Shown here piece after piece: positions 35,169 to 45,030 of a stretch of 64,000 nucleotides of DNA (the stretch's first letter is position 1; the number at the start of each line of letters is the position of its first letter). Made by a program: the position numbers and the translations under genes. This DNA comes from Streptomyces solicavernae. GTDB taxonomy: Bacteria > Actinomycetota > Actinomycetes > Streptomycetales > Streptomycetaceae. The notes under the pieces are model-generated. The model was given only the letters and a program-made list of their open reading frames with translations, ran no database searches and was not told the origin of the DNA. The DNA lies in contig NZ_JASCIR010000012.1 in the NCBI RefSeq assembly GCF_029968095.1, positions 123,675 through 187,674 of the forward strand. Direction: 5' to 3'.

Positions 35169-36137
35169 TTGAGCGCTGCACAGTCCGTACCCCGCCGCAT
35201 GTTGGGCCCAGGTGGCCCAGATGTGCCGGCGCTGGCACTGGGGTCCTGGAACACCTGGGACCGCATGGCATTCGATGACGCCGTCTCCCTGGTCGCGCAA
35301 GCAGCGGAGCTCGGCTGCGCGTTCTTCGACGTCGCGCACTACAACATGGGCCCGCACGCGGAGAACGCCCGCACCGATCTGATCTTCGGTCGCGCCGTGC
35401 GCGAGGCCGGACTCGCCCGCGCCGACTGGCAGTTCTGCGGCAAACTCTGGCTCTGGGACTACCCCACGACCCCCTTCACACAGCAGATGGAAACGTCGCT
35501 GGAGCGCGTCGGCGTGGAGAGCGCCGACATGGTCGTGGTCGGCGACTACCTCGGCGAACTCGACGTGGAGCGAGTGGTGACCGACGTCGCCGAACAGATC
35601 CACGCCGGCCGCTTCGCCGTATGGGGTGTCAACAATTGGCGGTACCGTGACCTGCGCGCGGCGATCGACATCGCTCGCGAGCGGGATCTGATACCCCCGG
35701 TGTTCGCCCAGCTGAAGTACGGCCTGGTCCGCCGCTCGATGGCCGAAGGCCCCTACTACGCCCCGCTGTTCGACTCCGGGGAGCTGGCCCTTCAGGCGTC
35801 CGACGTCTTCGAGGGCGGCATGCTCGTGGGCAATCTCGCACCGGACCGCAAGATCGGTGCCGACATCGGCGGCATCCGCAAGCGCATCACCGCCTCATAC
35901 GGCGAAGTGCGCCGGCTCGCCGATCAGTTCGGCGCCACACCCGCCCAGCTGGGAATCGCCTTCTGCCTGGCCAACCCCGCCACCGCGAACGTGCTGGTCG
36001 GCGTCTCCCGGTACGCCCAACTCCAGGACAACCTCAAGGCGTTCGCGCTGCTGGACCGCGTGGGGGCCCCGGAACTGCGGAGGGCGGCGGCGGACCTGTG
36101 GCTCGACCGGCATGTCGCCGCGGACGGCACCGGGTGA
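35169..36137 (+). CDS. Aldo/keto reductase-family protein lacking the catalytic His, paralogue
   Basis: 322 residues from a TTG at 35169. GGAGGAG is very close upstream; an ATG at 35199 is the alternative, but the first residues (VPRRMLG) align with the paralogue, favouring the longer form. Asp54 and Tyr58 (FFDVAHYNM) and Lys92 (GKLWLW) of the AKR tetrad are present, while the His position reads MVVVGD. It shares LGSW.T.DRM, GVNNWRYRDLR/GVNNWSAANIR and ASDVFEGG/ASDVLEGG with the protein at 28537. Followed after 68 bp by the methyltransferase-like gene, probably in one operon. Confidence 0.82.
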   Translation: MSAAQSVPRRMLGPGGPDVPALALGSWNTWDRMAFDDAVSLVAQAAELGCAFFDVAHYNMGPHAENARTDLIFGRAVREAGLARADWQFCGKLWLWDYPTTPFTQQMETSLERVGVESADMVVVGDYLGELDVERVVTDVAEQIHAGRFAVWGVNNWRYRDLRAAIDIARERDLIPPVFAQLKYGLVRRSMAEGPYYAPLFDSGELALQASDVFEGGMLVGNLAPDRKIGADIGGIRKRITASYGEVRRLADQFGATPAQLGIAFCLANPATANVLVGVSRYAQLQDNLKAFALLDRVGAPELRRAAADLWLDRHVAADGTG

Positions 36138-36205
36138 CGCACCGCGGCACCGAAGGCCGTTCACGAACCTGCTCAACACCCCTGCCAACATTTCAGGAGG
36201 ACACC

Positions 36206-37195
36206 ATGACCACATCCAGTACGTCCGCCACGCCCAGCCGCATCGTCGACATAGCCATCGGTTACATGGCTGCGAAGCAGCTCTTCGCCGCCGCTCGCAC
36301 CGGCCTGTTCCAGGCGCTCGCCGAGGGTGAGCGCGACGCCGAGGGCCTGGCCGCGGCGACCGGAGTCAGCGAGCGGATGGCGAGGATCCTCGGCGACGCC
36401 ATGAACGGTCTTGGGCTGCTCGAACGCAGCGACGGCCGCTACCGGCTCGCGCCGGACTCGGCCGCGTACCTGACGGGCGAAGGCGACCTCGACCTGAATC
36501 CCTTCCTCGCCTTTCTGAACGACATCAGCTACGGCCACTGGCTCCAGTTCGACGACACCGTCGACACGAGCAAGCCAGGTCAGCTGGACATGGACGCGGC
36601 CCGGTGGGAGACGTTCATGGGAGGGGTCATGCGCTACAACGCGCTGCACGCCGCCATGCTCACCCGCACGTTCGACTTCGGGCCCTATCGCGAGCTGCTG
36701 GACCTCGGCGGGCTCTCGCCGGCCTTCGCCATCGGAGCCCTGCAGGCCAACCCCGACCTTGAGGCCCGTTTCGTCTTCGACCCGGGCTCCTCGGAGGCCA
36801 TCGCCCAGGCCCTCGACGCGGCCGGCGTCGCGGACCGCGCACGGATCGATCCCGCTGCGACGGACACGGCCCAACCGGGCGGAGACCACGATCTGGTGAT
36901 GGTCAATCACGTCATCCACCGCTTTACCGCCGAGCAGAACCGCACCATCCTCGCCCGCGCCCGCGCCGCCGCACGGACCGGAGCGACGCTGCTGCTGCTC
37001 GACTTCCTGCTGGATGACGACGAACGCCAGCGCCCCATCGACGCGTTGCATGCGGGCGAGTACCTCGTGATCGACGGCACGGTCGTCTATCCGGAGTCCG
37101 AAGTGGGGGAGTGGCTCGATGCGGCCGGCTGGCGCCGGCGTGAGGTGCTGGCGCTTCCCGGATGCCCCCGCGTCATCGTCGCTGAGGCGGTCTGA
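36206..37195 (+). CDS. O-methyltransferase-like protein (dimerisation plus SAM-type domain)
   Basis: 329 residues from the ATG at 36206, with AGGAGG at 36195-36200. The N-terminal ~85 residues are a winged-helix dimerisation domain (GLAAATGVSERMARILGDAMNGLGLLE), and the rest a Rossmann-type methyltransferase fold with VMVNHVIHRFTAEQNRTILARAR. The glycine-rich SAM loop, normally DLGGGxG, is DLGGLSPAFA here and so degenerate. It may methylate a hydroxylated aromatic intermediate, have lost methylation, or act in another SAM-fold reaction. Likely second gene behind the aldo/keto reductase. Confidence 0.78.
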   Translation: MTTSSTSATPSRIVDIAIGYMAAKQLFAAARTGLFQALAEGERDAEGLAAATGVSERMARILGDAMNGLGLLERSDGRYRLAPDSAAYLTGEGDLDLNPFLAFLNDISYGHWLQFDDTVDTSKPGQLDMDAARWETFMGGVMRYNALHAAMLTRTFDFGPYRELLDLGGLSPAFAIGALQANPDLEARFVFDPGSSEAIAQALDAAGVADRARIDPAATDTAQPGGDHDLVMVNHVIHRFTAEQNRTILARARAAARTGATLLLLDFLLDDDERQRPIDALHAGEYLVIDGTVVYPESEVGEWLDAAGWRRREVLALPGCPRVIVAEAV

Positions 37196-37223
37196 AGCCT
37201 GGTCCCGGAGCCGAGCTGAACCC

Positions 37224-37270
37224 TGGCCCTGCCACGTGCCGATCGGCTGTGGCAGGGCCATTGCCTTTTT
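37224..37270 (+). terminator. Rho-independent terminator after methyltransferase-like gene
   Basis: TGGCCCTGCCAC (37224-37235) pairs perfectly with 37249-37260 around a 13-base loop, followed by TTGCC and a T-run at 37266-37270. The T-run runs straight into operator B, so the terminator and next promoter are closely packed. Confidence 0.88.
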
Positions 37271-37291
37271 AGCCGACGACCGTAGACTAAC
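37268..37291. promoter_or_regulatory. Island operator B (read on - strand)
   Basis: The reverse complement of 37268-37291 begins GTTAGTCTACGGTCGTCG and continues GCTAAA. Its first 18 bases are identical to those of operator A at 30701-30718. It is 147 bp upstream of the ABC-importer lipoprotein start. Such an exact non-coding match 6.5 kb apart, in two promoter regions, is unlikely by chance. Confidence 0.75.
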
Positions 37292-37437
37292 GGCCACGAC
37301 GCTGAGATGGCGTGCAGGGGAACTCTGTGCACCCACATCCGTCCTTGGGGCCGAGCGCTGCGGCGGCGACGAGGACCTGCGATTTCCTCTCCGGCTCGAT
37401 CTGGCATCAGTGCCCCTCTTACCCGAGAGAAGACTCC

Positions 37438-38949
37438 ATGAAGAGGACCTGCAGAGCCATGCTTGTCGCGATTCTCGCGCTCGCGCTGGCCGCCTGTACG
37501 AACGCCGGTGCCACGACCGGTAGTCGACCCGACGACGGCATCAGGATCGGGACCCTTCTCGATGTCACTTCCTGGGACCCCGCGAAAGCCGATATCGGCT
37601 TCGACGGCCCCTACCTGTCCGCGGTCTACGACCCGCTGGTCGCCCTCGACAAGGACTCGAACCCCATTCCCGCCCTTGCCACTTCGTGGAAGTACTCCTC
37701 TGATCGCCGAACGCTCACGATGCATCTGCGTACCGGGGTCAAGTTCACCGACGGGCAGTCCTTCGACGCCGCGGCCGCCGTGCAGAACCTCAAGCATCTG
37801 AAGGCAGGCGTCCGGTCGGGGCAGACCTACGCCAACGTCGACGACGTCAGGGAGGTGGACCCGGACACCATCGCCATCCATCTGAAGAAGAAGGACGACG
37901 CCCTGCTCTACTACATGGGACTGGGGCGCAGTTGGATGGCCTCCCCCGCGGCGATCAAGGCCGAGCAGCTCACCGCGCGGCCGGTCGGCTCAGGCCCGTA
38001 CACCTTCAACACAGGCCGTTCGACACCGGGTTCGCAGTACGTGTTCACCAAGAAGGCGCGGCACTGGGACAGCGGGACCTACCCCTTCGGCACGGTGAGC
38101 ATCTTCCCGATACCCGACCCGACCGCGAGCTTCAACGCCATGCTCTCCGGCCAGCTGAACGTCAGTTACGCCAACGAAGCCGACATTCCACACGCGAAGC
38201 GGAACGGCTGGAACATCCAGTCCAAGGTAGCCACCTGGGTGGGCCTGCAGTTCACAGACCGTACGGGGAAGCGGCTGAAGCCACTCGGTGACGTGAGGGT
38301 GCGTCGAGCCATCAACCACGCCTTCGACGGTGCCGCGATCCTCAAGTCGGTGGGCCAGGGCGCCGGGGTGGCGACCAACCAGGTGTTCCCTGCGGGAGAC
38401 GCCGCATATGACGCCTCGCTCAACGACCGGTACGCATTCGACATGGACAAGGCCAAGCGGCTCATGGCCGAAGCGGGTTATCCGGACGGGTTCCGGGTGA
38501 GCATGCCGATGTCCTCGATCTTCCAGGGCTGGCAGCCCGCCGTCCAGCAGATTCTCGGCCAGCTCGGCATCGAGGTCACCTGGAAGAACATGTCGCCGGC
38601 CGACTACCAGAAGAACGCCGCGACCTTCCCCATGTTCATCGCGGTCCTGGCCCTGGACTCCAACCCGGCGGCGTCGGTGGACGGCCGGATCACCTCCCGT
38701 CAGTGGTTCAACCCGAACCCCTCGACCGAGGCCTTCCCCGAACTGAGCGAACTGCTCCGCAAGATAGGCGCGACAACCGGCAAGGAACAGCTCGCGCTGA
38801 TCCGCCGGCTCAACGCGGAAGTCACCGACCAGGCCTGGCAGAACGTCTGGTACCAGGCCAACAACACCTACTTCAGCATCAAGGGCATCACGGTGACCCC
38901 CATCACCGGGATGATGTTCCCGACCCTGCGGTTTATCCAGCGCGGCTAA
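37438..38949 (+). CDS. ABC transporter substrate-binding lipoprotein (peptide/nickel type, SBP family 5)
   Basis: 503 residues. The signal peptide MKRTCRAMLVAILALALAAC ends in a lipobox (LAAC), so it is a lipid-anchored extracellular protein. The mature part has the cluster-C binding-protein pattern: YDPLVALDKDSNPIPALATSWKYS, LTMHLRTGVKFTDG, VGSGPYTF and VRRAINHAFD. Such proteins bind oligopeptides, opines, glycosides or nickel complexes. It heads the five-gene unit of importer plus TetR regulator. The ligand is unknown and is probably the starting substrate or inducer of the island. Confidence 0.88.
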   Translation: MKRTCRAMLVAILALALAACTNAGATTGSRPDDGIRIGTLLDVTSWDPAKADIGFDGPYLSAVYDPLVALDKDSNPIPALATSWKYSSDRRTLTMHLRTGVKFTDGQSFDAAAAVQNLKHLKAGVRSGQTYANVDDVREVDPDTIAIHLKKKDDALLYYMGLGRSWMASPAAIKAEQLTARPVGSGPYTFNTGRSTPGSQYVFTKKARHWDSGTYPFGTVSIFPIPDPTASFNAMLSGQLNVSYANEADIPHAKRNGWNIQSKVATWVGLQFTDRTGKRLKPLGDVRVRRAINHAFDGAAILKSVGQGAGVATNQVFPAGDAAYDASLNDRYAFDMDKAKRLMAEAGYPDGFRVSMPMSSIFQGWQPAVQQILGQLGIEVTWKNMSPADYQKNAATFPMFIAVLALDSNPAASVDGRITSRQWFNPNPSTEAFPELSELLRKIGATTGKEQLALIRRLNAEVTDQAWQNVWYQANNTYFSIKGITVTPITGMMFPTLRFIQRG

Positions 38950-39010
38950 TTCCCGTTCGGCGTCGGCCGCCCGGTAGGCGCATGCCCGACGCCCCCAGAG
39001 GGGTCCCTAC

Positions 39011-39952
39011 ATGATCAAATTCACGCTCCGGCGACTGCTGTCAGGAGCCGTCCTGCTTCTGGTCGTCACCTCAGCCTCCTTCTTCCTGGCGCATCTGGCC
39101 ATCGGCGACCCCACGGCCGGCCTGCTCGGCGACAGCGCCACCCCGGCCCAGCGTGCGGCACTGCGCGAACAACTCGGTCTGGACCGCGCGCTCCTCACAC
39201 AGTTCTGGGACTGGTTCTCCCACGCCGTACAAGGCGACTTCGGTACGTCGTGGCGCAACTTCCAGCCCATCTCCGACCAGATAGCCCTGCGTGTCCCCGT
39301 CACCTTGTCGGTGGTCGTGGCGGCCACACTCCTCGCGGCCGTCGTCGGACTCGCCGTCGGGGTCGCCACGGGCCTGCGGCCGAGCGGCATCCTCGCCCGC
39401 GGCCTCAAGCTGGCCTCAGTGGTCCTGTTCGCACTGCCCGGGTTCTGGGTGAGCCTGGTGCTCGTCATGGTCTTCGCGATCAAGCTCCAGTGGTTTCCCG
39501 CCGTCGGCTACGTCCCCCTCGTGCACTCGGGCACCGGCTGGCTCCGCTCCATCACCCTGCCGTCCATCGCGCTGGCTCTCGGCGCGATCGTGATGATCGC
39601 CGAACAGCTGCGCAACGGCTTCCTTCAGGTGAACAACCAGGACTTCGTCCGCACCCTGCGCGCTCGCGGGCTGTCCTCCCGGCGCGTGACGCTCCACGTA
39701 CTGCGCAATGCCTCGCCTGCCGCGCTCACCGTCCTCGCGGTGATGTTCGTCGGGCTCCTGGGCGGAGCGATCGTCGTCGAGATCGTCTTCAACCTCCCCG
39801 GCATCGGCAGCCTCACCCAGTCGGCCTCCCAGATCGGAGACATCCCGGTCCTGCTCGGCCTGACCGTCGTCACGGTCGTCTTCGTCGTCGTCATCAACTT
39901 CCTGCTCGACCTCGTGCTCGGGTGGGTCAACCCGAAGGTGCGAGAGCAATGA
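39011..39952 (+). CDS. ABC transporter permease (DppB type)
   Basis: 313 residues with six hydrophobic segments. The N-terminal part has the family's conserved LGLDRALLTQFWDWFSHAVQGDFGTSW, and the EAA-type cytoplasmic loop reads RTLRARGLSSRRVTLHVLRNA. First integral membrane subunit of the peptide-type importer. Its stop overlaps the next start (ATGA at 39949-39952). Confidence 0.9.
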   Translation: MIKFTLRRLLSGAVLLLVVTSASFFLAHLAIGDPTAGLLGDSATPAQRAALREQLGLDRALLTQFWDWFSHAVQGDFGTSWRNFQPISDQIALRVPVTLSVVVAATLLAAVVGLAVGVATGLRPSGILARGLKLASVVLFALPGFWVSLVLVMVFAIKLQWFPAVGYVPLVHSGTGWLRSITLPSIALALGAIVMIAEQLRNGFLQVNNQDFVRTLRARGLSSRRVTLHVLRNASPAALTVLAVMFVGLLGGAIVVEIVFNLPGIGSLTQSASQIGDIPVLLGLTVVTVVFVVVINFLLDLVLGWVNPKVREQ

Positions 39953-41735
39953 CCGACGCCGCGTTCCCCGCCGACATCACGCCATCCCCAGGCAAGCAAG
40001 GACTCTGGGCCCGGTACCTGCGCCGCCCAGCCGGCGTCGCCGCCCTCGCGGTGTTCCTGCTGGTCGTACTCGTGGGACTGTTCGCCCCGCTGATCGCGCC
40101 GCACGACCCGAACTTCGTCGACTTCGCCCTCACCCAGACGCCGCCAGCACCCGGTCATCTGATGGGCGGCGACTCAGCAGGCCGGGACATCTTCAGCCGA
40201 CTCCTCTTCGGGGCGCGCACCACGTTGTACGGAGCAGCCGTCGCGTGCCTGGCAGGCGTTGCGCTCGGAGTGCCCGCCGGGGTGGCCGCCGGCTACTTCG
40301 GCGGCCCGGCCGACCGCATCTGCTCCTGGATCAGCGACGCCGCCCAGTCGGTACCCGGCATGATCGTCCTCCTCATCGTCGCGGCCGGCACGGGCGGCGA
40401 CTTCACCGTTCTGATGGTGACGGTGGGCGCCTTCATGGCCCCCGGCTACTACCGCATGTCCCGTTCGAAGACGCTCGCCGTGCGCAACGAGCCCTACATC
40501 GACGCCGCCCGCGTCGCGGGGCTCACCCACACCAAGATCCTTTACGCCCATGTGCTGCGCGCCGTCCACGCCCCGGTGATCATCCAGTCCGCCCTCACCG
40601 CGGGTGTGGCGATGGGGATGCAGGCCGGTCTGCAGTTCCTCGGCATCGGAACCGCGTCGAACCCCAACTGGGGACAGATGATGAACGACGGGTTCCGCAC
40701 CATGCTGACCCACCCGCTGATACTCCTGTGGCCGTCAGCCGCACTGGGAGTCACCATCGCCGCACTGGCCTTCATGGGTTCCACCCTCGGCGACCTGGTG
40801 AGCGTGCGCACCGAACCGGTGTCCCGGCGCGCCCGACCCGCCGCACCGCCGCGCGACGAGGGAGCCCGCAGCGGCGATCTGGTCCACGCCGTCGAGGACA
40901 GCGCGCTGAGAGTCGAGAACCTCCGCGTCACCTACCGCACTCCGGACGGTGACAAGCAAGTCGTACGGGGGGTCTGTCTGGACGTCGCCCCCGGTGAAGT
41001 GCTCGGTATCGTCGGCGAGTCCGGGTCGGGGAAGTCGCAGACCGTGTTCTCCACGCTGGACCTCCTGCCGGCCGAAGGCCACAGCACCGCGGACGGCGTC
41101 TGGATCGCAGGCCGGCCGGTCGGCGACCTGCCACGGGCCAAGCGCCATGCGCTGCTGGGCACCCGGATCGGCTACGTGCCCCAGGAGCCGATGAGCAACC
41201 TCGACCCCTGCTACACCATCGGAAACCAGCTCGTCGAACCCCTGCGAGCAGTGCATGAGCTGTCGAAGGACGAAGCGAAGGAGCGGGCACGGGCCATCCT
41301 GGTGCGGGTAGGCATCACGGATCCCGAGCGCGTGCTGGCCTCCTACCCGCACCAGATCTCCGGCGGGATGGCGCAGCGCGTACTGATCGCAGGCGCGGTC
41401 GCGGGGAACCCCAGCCTGCTGGTTGCGGATGAGCCGACCACGGCGCTGGACGTCACCGTGCAGGCCGAAGTCCTTGAGCTGCTGCGCGAACTGCAGCAGG
41501 AGTACGGGATGGCACTCGTCATCGTCACGCACAACTTCGGTGTGGTCGCCGACATCTGCGATCGCGTCGCCGTGATGAAGGACGGAAAGATCATCGAGAC
41601 CGGTCCGGTCGACCAGATCTTCACGCAACCCGGCGACCCCTACACGGCAGAACTCATCCACGCCTCGCAGGACGACACCGAAAGCCGCGCCGAACTGGAC
41701 GCGGCCTGGAACAAGGCCGGACGGACGGTGCGCAC

Positions 41736-41739
<4 letters not shown>
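39949..41739 (+). CDS. ABC transporter permease/ATPase fusion (DppC-DppD type)
   Basis: 596 residues. Residues ~1-290 are a DppC-type permease ([22 protein letters not shown], and the EAA loop [21 protein letters not shown]). After a Pro/Arg-rich linker, residues ~320-596 are an ATPase with Walker A GESGSGKS (about residue 355), signature ISGGMAQRV (about 470) and Walker [12 protein letters not shown]. Start and stop both overlap the neighbouring genes by four bases. Such permease-ATPase fusions are known in Actinobacteria and imply fixed 1:1 assembly of the two parts. Confidence 0.9.
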
Positions 41740-42587
<848 letters not shown>

Positions 42588-42595
42588 GAACAACT

Positions 42596-43186
42596 ATGCC
42601 GAAGATTATCGACCACGATCAGCGGCGGCGGGAGATTGTCGCCGTCGCGAAGAAGCTCATCATTCAGGGCGGTTTCGAAGCCGCGACCATGAGGAGCATT
42701 GTCACTGAGGCGGGCTTCGCCAATGGCGCCCTGAAGCGGTACTTCCCCAGCAAAGACAGCATCGTGGCCGCCACCTTCCAGAGCGTGCTCGCGGAGATGA
42801 ACGAGCGGACCGGAGAACACGATCCGTCGCTCGACCCGAAAGAGGCCCTGCGCCATGACATCGAGGCGACGCTGCCACTGGACACGTACCGCATAGATTC
42901 CGCCCGCGTGCTACTCGCGCTGTGGGAGCACTCGGTGGCCAACGAGGACCTCGCCTCGCTGTACCGCGACCATCTGCGCGAGTGGCGCAGGCGCCTCGCC
43001 GAGCGGATCGCCGAAGCCCGAGGCAAGGGCGAGCCCGCCGACGCATCTGCCGTCACCACGCTCGCGGGTGAGGTCATCGGCATGTCCATCGGGGCCAACG
43101 TCACCTGCGTGATGTTTCCCGACGGCGCGCTGATTCCGGAACACCGTGCGTATGTCGACCGGCTGATGACGAACATCGTCGGCTGA
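42596..43186 (+). CDS. TetR-family regulator, candidate master of the island
   Basis: 196 residues from the ATG at 42596, with AGGAA just upstream. The N-terminal helix-turn-helix (IVAVAKKLIIQGGFEAATMRSIVTEAGFANGALKRYFPSKDSIVAATF) is canonical; the C-terminal ligand domain resembles that of BetI/AcrR-like proteins. It is the last gene of the importer operon. TetR dimers bind short palindromes, and the GTCTAC-N4-GTNNAC repeats at 30705, 35122 and 37272 have the right size, so this protein is the simplest candidate to bind them. Confidence 0.88.
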   Translation: MPKIIDHDQRRREIVAVAKKLIIQGGFEAATMRSIVTEAGFANGALKRYFPSKDSIVAATFQSVLAEMNERTGEHDPSLDPKEALRHDIEATLPLDTYRIDSARVLLALWEHSVANEDLASLYRDHLREWRRRLAERIAEARGKGEPADASAVTTLAGEVIGMSIGANVTCVMFPDGALIPEHRAYVDRLMTNIVG

Positions 43187-43241
43187 TCCGGCCCCCAGGA
43201 GCCGTGATCATCAGGACCGACTACGGCTCAACCGGACGAGA

Positions 43242-43274
43242 AGCTGGGCCACACCCCACCGGCGTGGCCCAGCT
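43242..43274. terminator. 11-bp perfect hairpin between convergent genes
   Basis: AGCTGGGCCAC (43242-43252) pairs with GTGGCCCAGCT (43264-43274) around an 11-base loop. It lies between the TetR gene and the convergent cupin-like gene, and can serve both directions. No T-run. Confidence 0.8.
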
Positions 43275-43301
43275 GCGCAGTTGGGTTCCCGTTCTCTGCC
43301 G

Positions 43302-43772
43302 TCAGCGCCCCTCGCGCGGGACGTTCTCGTCCGAGGCGTACTCGGGGCTGAGCGAGAGCGCGCTGAAGCGGAAGGGGCGGTCGACGCGGTGGAAGCCCAG
43401 GGGACAGTGCCGCGTCCCGGCAGGGATGTACACGGACCCACTGGTTGTGACGGTGTGGCGTTCCCCTTCGATGTCGAAGTAGATCTCCGCGCCGAGATCC
43501 TGGGGGTTGTCCGGGTCGCTCCCGGTCCAGATCAGCACCTCGTCGTAGTCGTGCTCGTGCTCGCTGACCCACTGCACGGACGACGAGCACTCGTTGATCC
43601 AGCAGTAGGTCATGTGGATCCGGCTCTGCGGTACGTCTGCCGAGCGCATGAGCGCGAAGGCCTCGCCCACGTTCTCCGGCGTCGGCAGGCCTGCGACGGC
43701 GCCCTCGTTGACCAGGTCGTCCACGCAGCTCCCCATGGTCCGGACGAAGAGGTGCTCGTACTTGCTCGCCAT
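43302..43772 (-). CDS. Small cupin-like protein, paralogue 1
   Basis: 156 residues from the ATG at 43772, chosen for AGAGGAG just upstream. A beta-rich protein with a cupin-like pattern: WVSEHEHDYDEVLIW supplies HxHxxxE-type residues, and VYIPAGTRHCPLGFHRV supplies the second motif with a His-Cys pair. No signal peptide. The whole protein is closely similar to the one at 49323-49769 (HEHDYDE, DLGAEIY, IPAGT.HCPLGFH.V.RPFRF). It follows the ATPase gene of the polyamine-type importer by 85 bp and is probably its last co-transcribed gene. It could be a metal-dependent enzyme or a small-ligand sensor; function unknown. Confidence 0.75.
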   Translation of the reverse strand: MASKYEHLFVRTMGSCVDDLVNEGAVAGLPTPENVGEAFALMRSADVPQSRIHMTYCWINECSSSVQWVSEHEHDYDEVLIWTGSDPDNPQDLGAEIYFDIEGERHTVTTSGSVYIPAGTRHCPLGFHRVDRPFRFSALSLSPEYASDENVPREGR

Positions 43773-43857
43773 TTCATCTCCTCTGAAGGGGCATGAAGGT
43801 GTGTTGCTGACGCCGTTTCCGGGGGTTCGGCCGCCACGGAACGCCGGCAGTCCGAAC

Positions 43858-45030
43858 CTAGGCGAGGGCATCCGCGCTGCCCTTGTTCCGCCCCGCACGA
43901 CGGTTGTCCGTCGGCGCAGGCACGGGTGGCACGGCCGGGGGGCGATCGAGGGGCAGTACTCGCCCGGCCTCAGGGGGCCAGGCAAGGTCGACGTCCGCCC
44001 CGACGTCCAGAAGGACGCCCTCCTCGACCGGCACCTCCGCCTTCAGCGGCACCGGAACCCCCGGCACCGAAAGACGGCAGCTGAACACGTCCCCGCGGTA
44101 TGCGGTGTCCAGTACCGACCCCCGGAGCCGCCCGGAGGTCCCGCCTGCCCCCACCGGGCTGACCCGGATCGATTCGGGGCGCACCATGAGCCAGGCCGGC
44201 CCGGCGTCCGTGCGGGTTCCGCCGGCAGGGTCGGGCGGCGTCGGCATCCGCACCTCGCCGAGCTGTACTGCCATGCCGAAGGCCGCGGGGACGAGATCGA
44301 CCGGCAGTACGTTGGCGTCGCCGACGAACTGCGCCGCGAACGCAGAATTCGGACGTCGGTAGATCTCCTCGGGTGCGGCGAACTCCACCAACCGGCCCCG
44401 GTCGAAGAGAGCTATCCGGTCCGACAGCGCCAGCGCCTCGCGCTGGTCATGCGTCACATGCACAAAGGTCGCCCCGGTTTCCCGGTGCATGCGGCGCAGT
44501 TCGACCTCCATCTGGAGCCGGACCTTGAGGTCGAGAGCGGACAGCGGTTCGTCGAGCAGCAGCACCCGGGGGCGCTTGATCAGCGCCCGCGCCATCGCCA
44601 CCCGCTGCATCTGACCGCCGGACAGTTCGTGGGCGCGGCGCCCGCCGAAGTCCGCGAGGTCGACGAGCCCAAGCATGTCCTCGACCCGGCGGGCGATCTC
44701 CTGCTTGCCGCGGCGCTCGACGCGCAGGCCGAACGCGATGTTGTCGGCCACGTTCAAGTGCGGGAAAAGGGTGGGGCGTTGGAAGACCATGTTCACCGGT
44801 CGCCGGTCAGGTGACCTGCCGGTGATCTCCTCACCGCCGAGCAGGATGCGGCCCCTTCGAGGTGTCAGGAATCCGGCAATGGCGCGCAAGAGCGTCGTCT
44901 TCCCGCACCCCGACGGGCCGAGCAGGGTGACGAACTCGCCTTCCCCGAACGACAACGACACATCGTTCAATGCGACGTTGCCTCGGTACTCATGGGACAC
45001 GTCACGGATTTCGAGATCCCAGGACATCAC
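43858..45030 (-). CDS. ABC transporter ATP-binding protein (PotA type)
   Basis: 390 residues. Walker A GPSGCGKTT, Q-loop PTLFPHLNVADNIAFGL, signature LSGGQMQRVAMARAL, Walker B VLLLDEPLSALD, then a C-terminal TOBE-like regulatory domain (about 260-365). This is the architecture of ATPases for polyamine, iron or sugar importers. Its start overlaps the upstream permease stop by four bases. Confidence 0.9.
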   Translation of the reverse strand: MMSWDLEIRDVSHEYRGNVALNDVSLSFGEGEFVTLLGPSGCGKTTLLRAIAGFLTPRRGRILLGGEEITGRSPDRRPVNMVFQRPTLFPHLNVADNIAFGLRVERRGKQEIARRVEDMLGLVDLADFGGRRAHELSGGQMQRVAMARALIKRPRVLLLDEPLSALDLKVRLQMEVELRRMHRETGATFVHVTHDQREALALSDRIALFDRGRLVEFAAPEEIYRRPNSAFAAQFVGDANVLPVDLVPAAFGMAVQLGEVRMPTPPDPAGGTRTDAGPAWLMVRPESIRVSPVGAGGTSGRLRGSVLDTAYRGDVFSCRLSVPGVPVPLKAEVPVEEGVLLDVGADVDLAWPPEAGRVLPLDRPPAVPPVPAPTDNRRAGRNKGSADALA

